A stretch of 64,000 bases of DNA, taken from contig JACYLU010000038.1 of the NCBI GenBank assembly GCA_015272325.1, forward strand, positions 1 through 64,000. The letters are read 5' to 3'. Positions 63,960 to 64,000 of this stretch are shown here, in pieces. Within the stretch, counting starts at the first letter, position 1, and each line of letters starts with the position of its first letter. This DNA comes from Synechococcales cyanobacterium C42_A2020_086. GTDB taxonomy: Bacteria > Cyanobacteriota > Cyanobacteriia > Elainellales > Elainellaceae. The notes under the pieces are model-generated. The model was not told the origin of the DNA and did not search any database. It was given only the letters and a program-made list of their open reading frames with translations. The position numbers and the translations under genes are program-made.

Positions 63960-64000
63960 AGTCAATCACACCTAAAACAACTCGACTGGAAACGGGTAGT

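Overview
This 64 kb window comes from a cyanobacterial chromosome, probably a filamentous or Leptolyngbya-like lineage; I cannot place it more closely. The evidence is a psbA gene (photosystem II D1), a CpcT/CpeT bilin lyase, acyl-ACP reductase of hydrocarbon synthesis, a cyanobacterial RuvX/YqgF protein beside a DUF3084 protein, and DUF2358, DUF3146, DUF1816 and DUF760 proteins. The HIP1 octamer GCGATCGC occurs at about 7976, 8453, 10765, 56989 and 60513. I see no rRNA, tRNA, transposase, phage gene or CRISPR array. This is mostly core chromosome, with genes closely packed on both strands in short operons.

Layout. 0.1-9 kb: FtsX-type permease with a CrtC/AttH-like lipocalin protein, ArsA/Get3-like ATPase with an Hsp20-like tail, DUF2358, DUF3146, YqgF-like nuclease, DUF3084 coiled-coil protein, and a LpxB-related glycosyltransferase. 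10-21 kb: two tandem pentapeptide-repeat membrane proteins, ComB-like phosphatase, GH133 debranching enzyme, type III pantothenate kinase, acyl-ACP reductase without its usual partner, and a fused oligopeptide-type ABC ATPase. 21-28 kb: RadC, a STAS protein with an apparent ATT start, Mini-III, RlmB, DUF1816, two alpha/beta hydrolases and GatA. 28-38 kb: a 1263-residue acidic, apparently disordered tail-anchored protein, GH57 branching enzyme, a 59-residue lipoprotein, a zinc-ribbon membrane protein, a parvulin and gamma-glutamyltransferase. 38-50 kb: ArgS, a giant patatin, a C39-like protease, NadC, a second-type topoisomerase IA under a LexA-like palindrome, psbA and a HIT protein. 50-64 kb: ComM/YifB, an iron-sulfur photolyase, a hydrolase remnant, an amino-acid ABC transporter (ATPase divergent from binding protein-permease-binding protein), CpcT, a degenerate LytM protein, a Deg protease, DUF760 and ScpB.

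Functional links: GH133 and GH57 enzymes both act on glycogen. Mini-III, RlmB and YqgF act in rRNA maturation. RadC, ComM, the photolyase and TopA handle DNA. GlnQ with its two binding proteins and permease forms one amino-acid uptake system.

The most unusual signals are non-coding. A perfect 15-bp inverted repeat brackets the psbA promoter in the way of an invertible or looped promoter. A LexA-like palindrome lies before topA. Nearly every intergenic spacer carries its own 9-19 bp tandem duplication, unrelated in sequence from site to site. All calls rest on reading the sequence; no database search was run.
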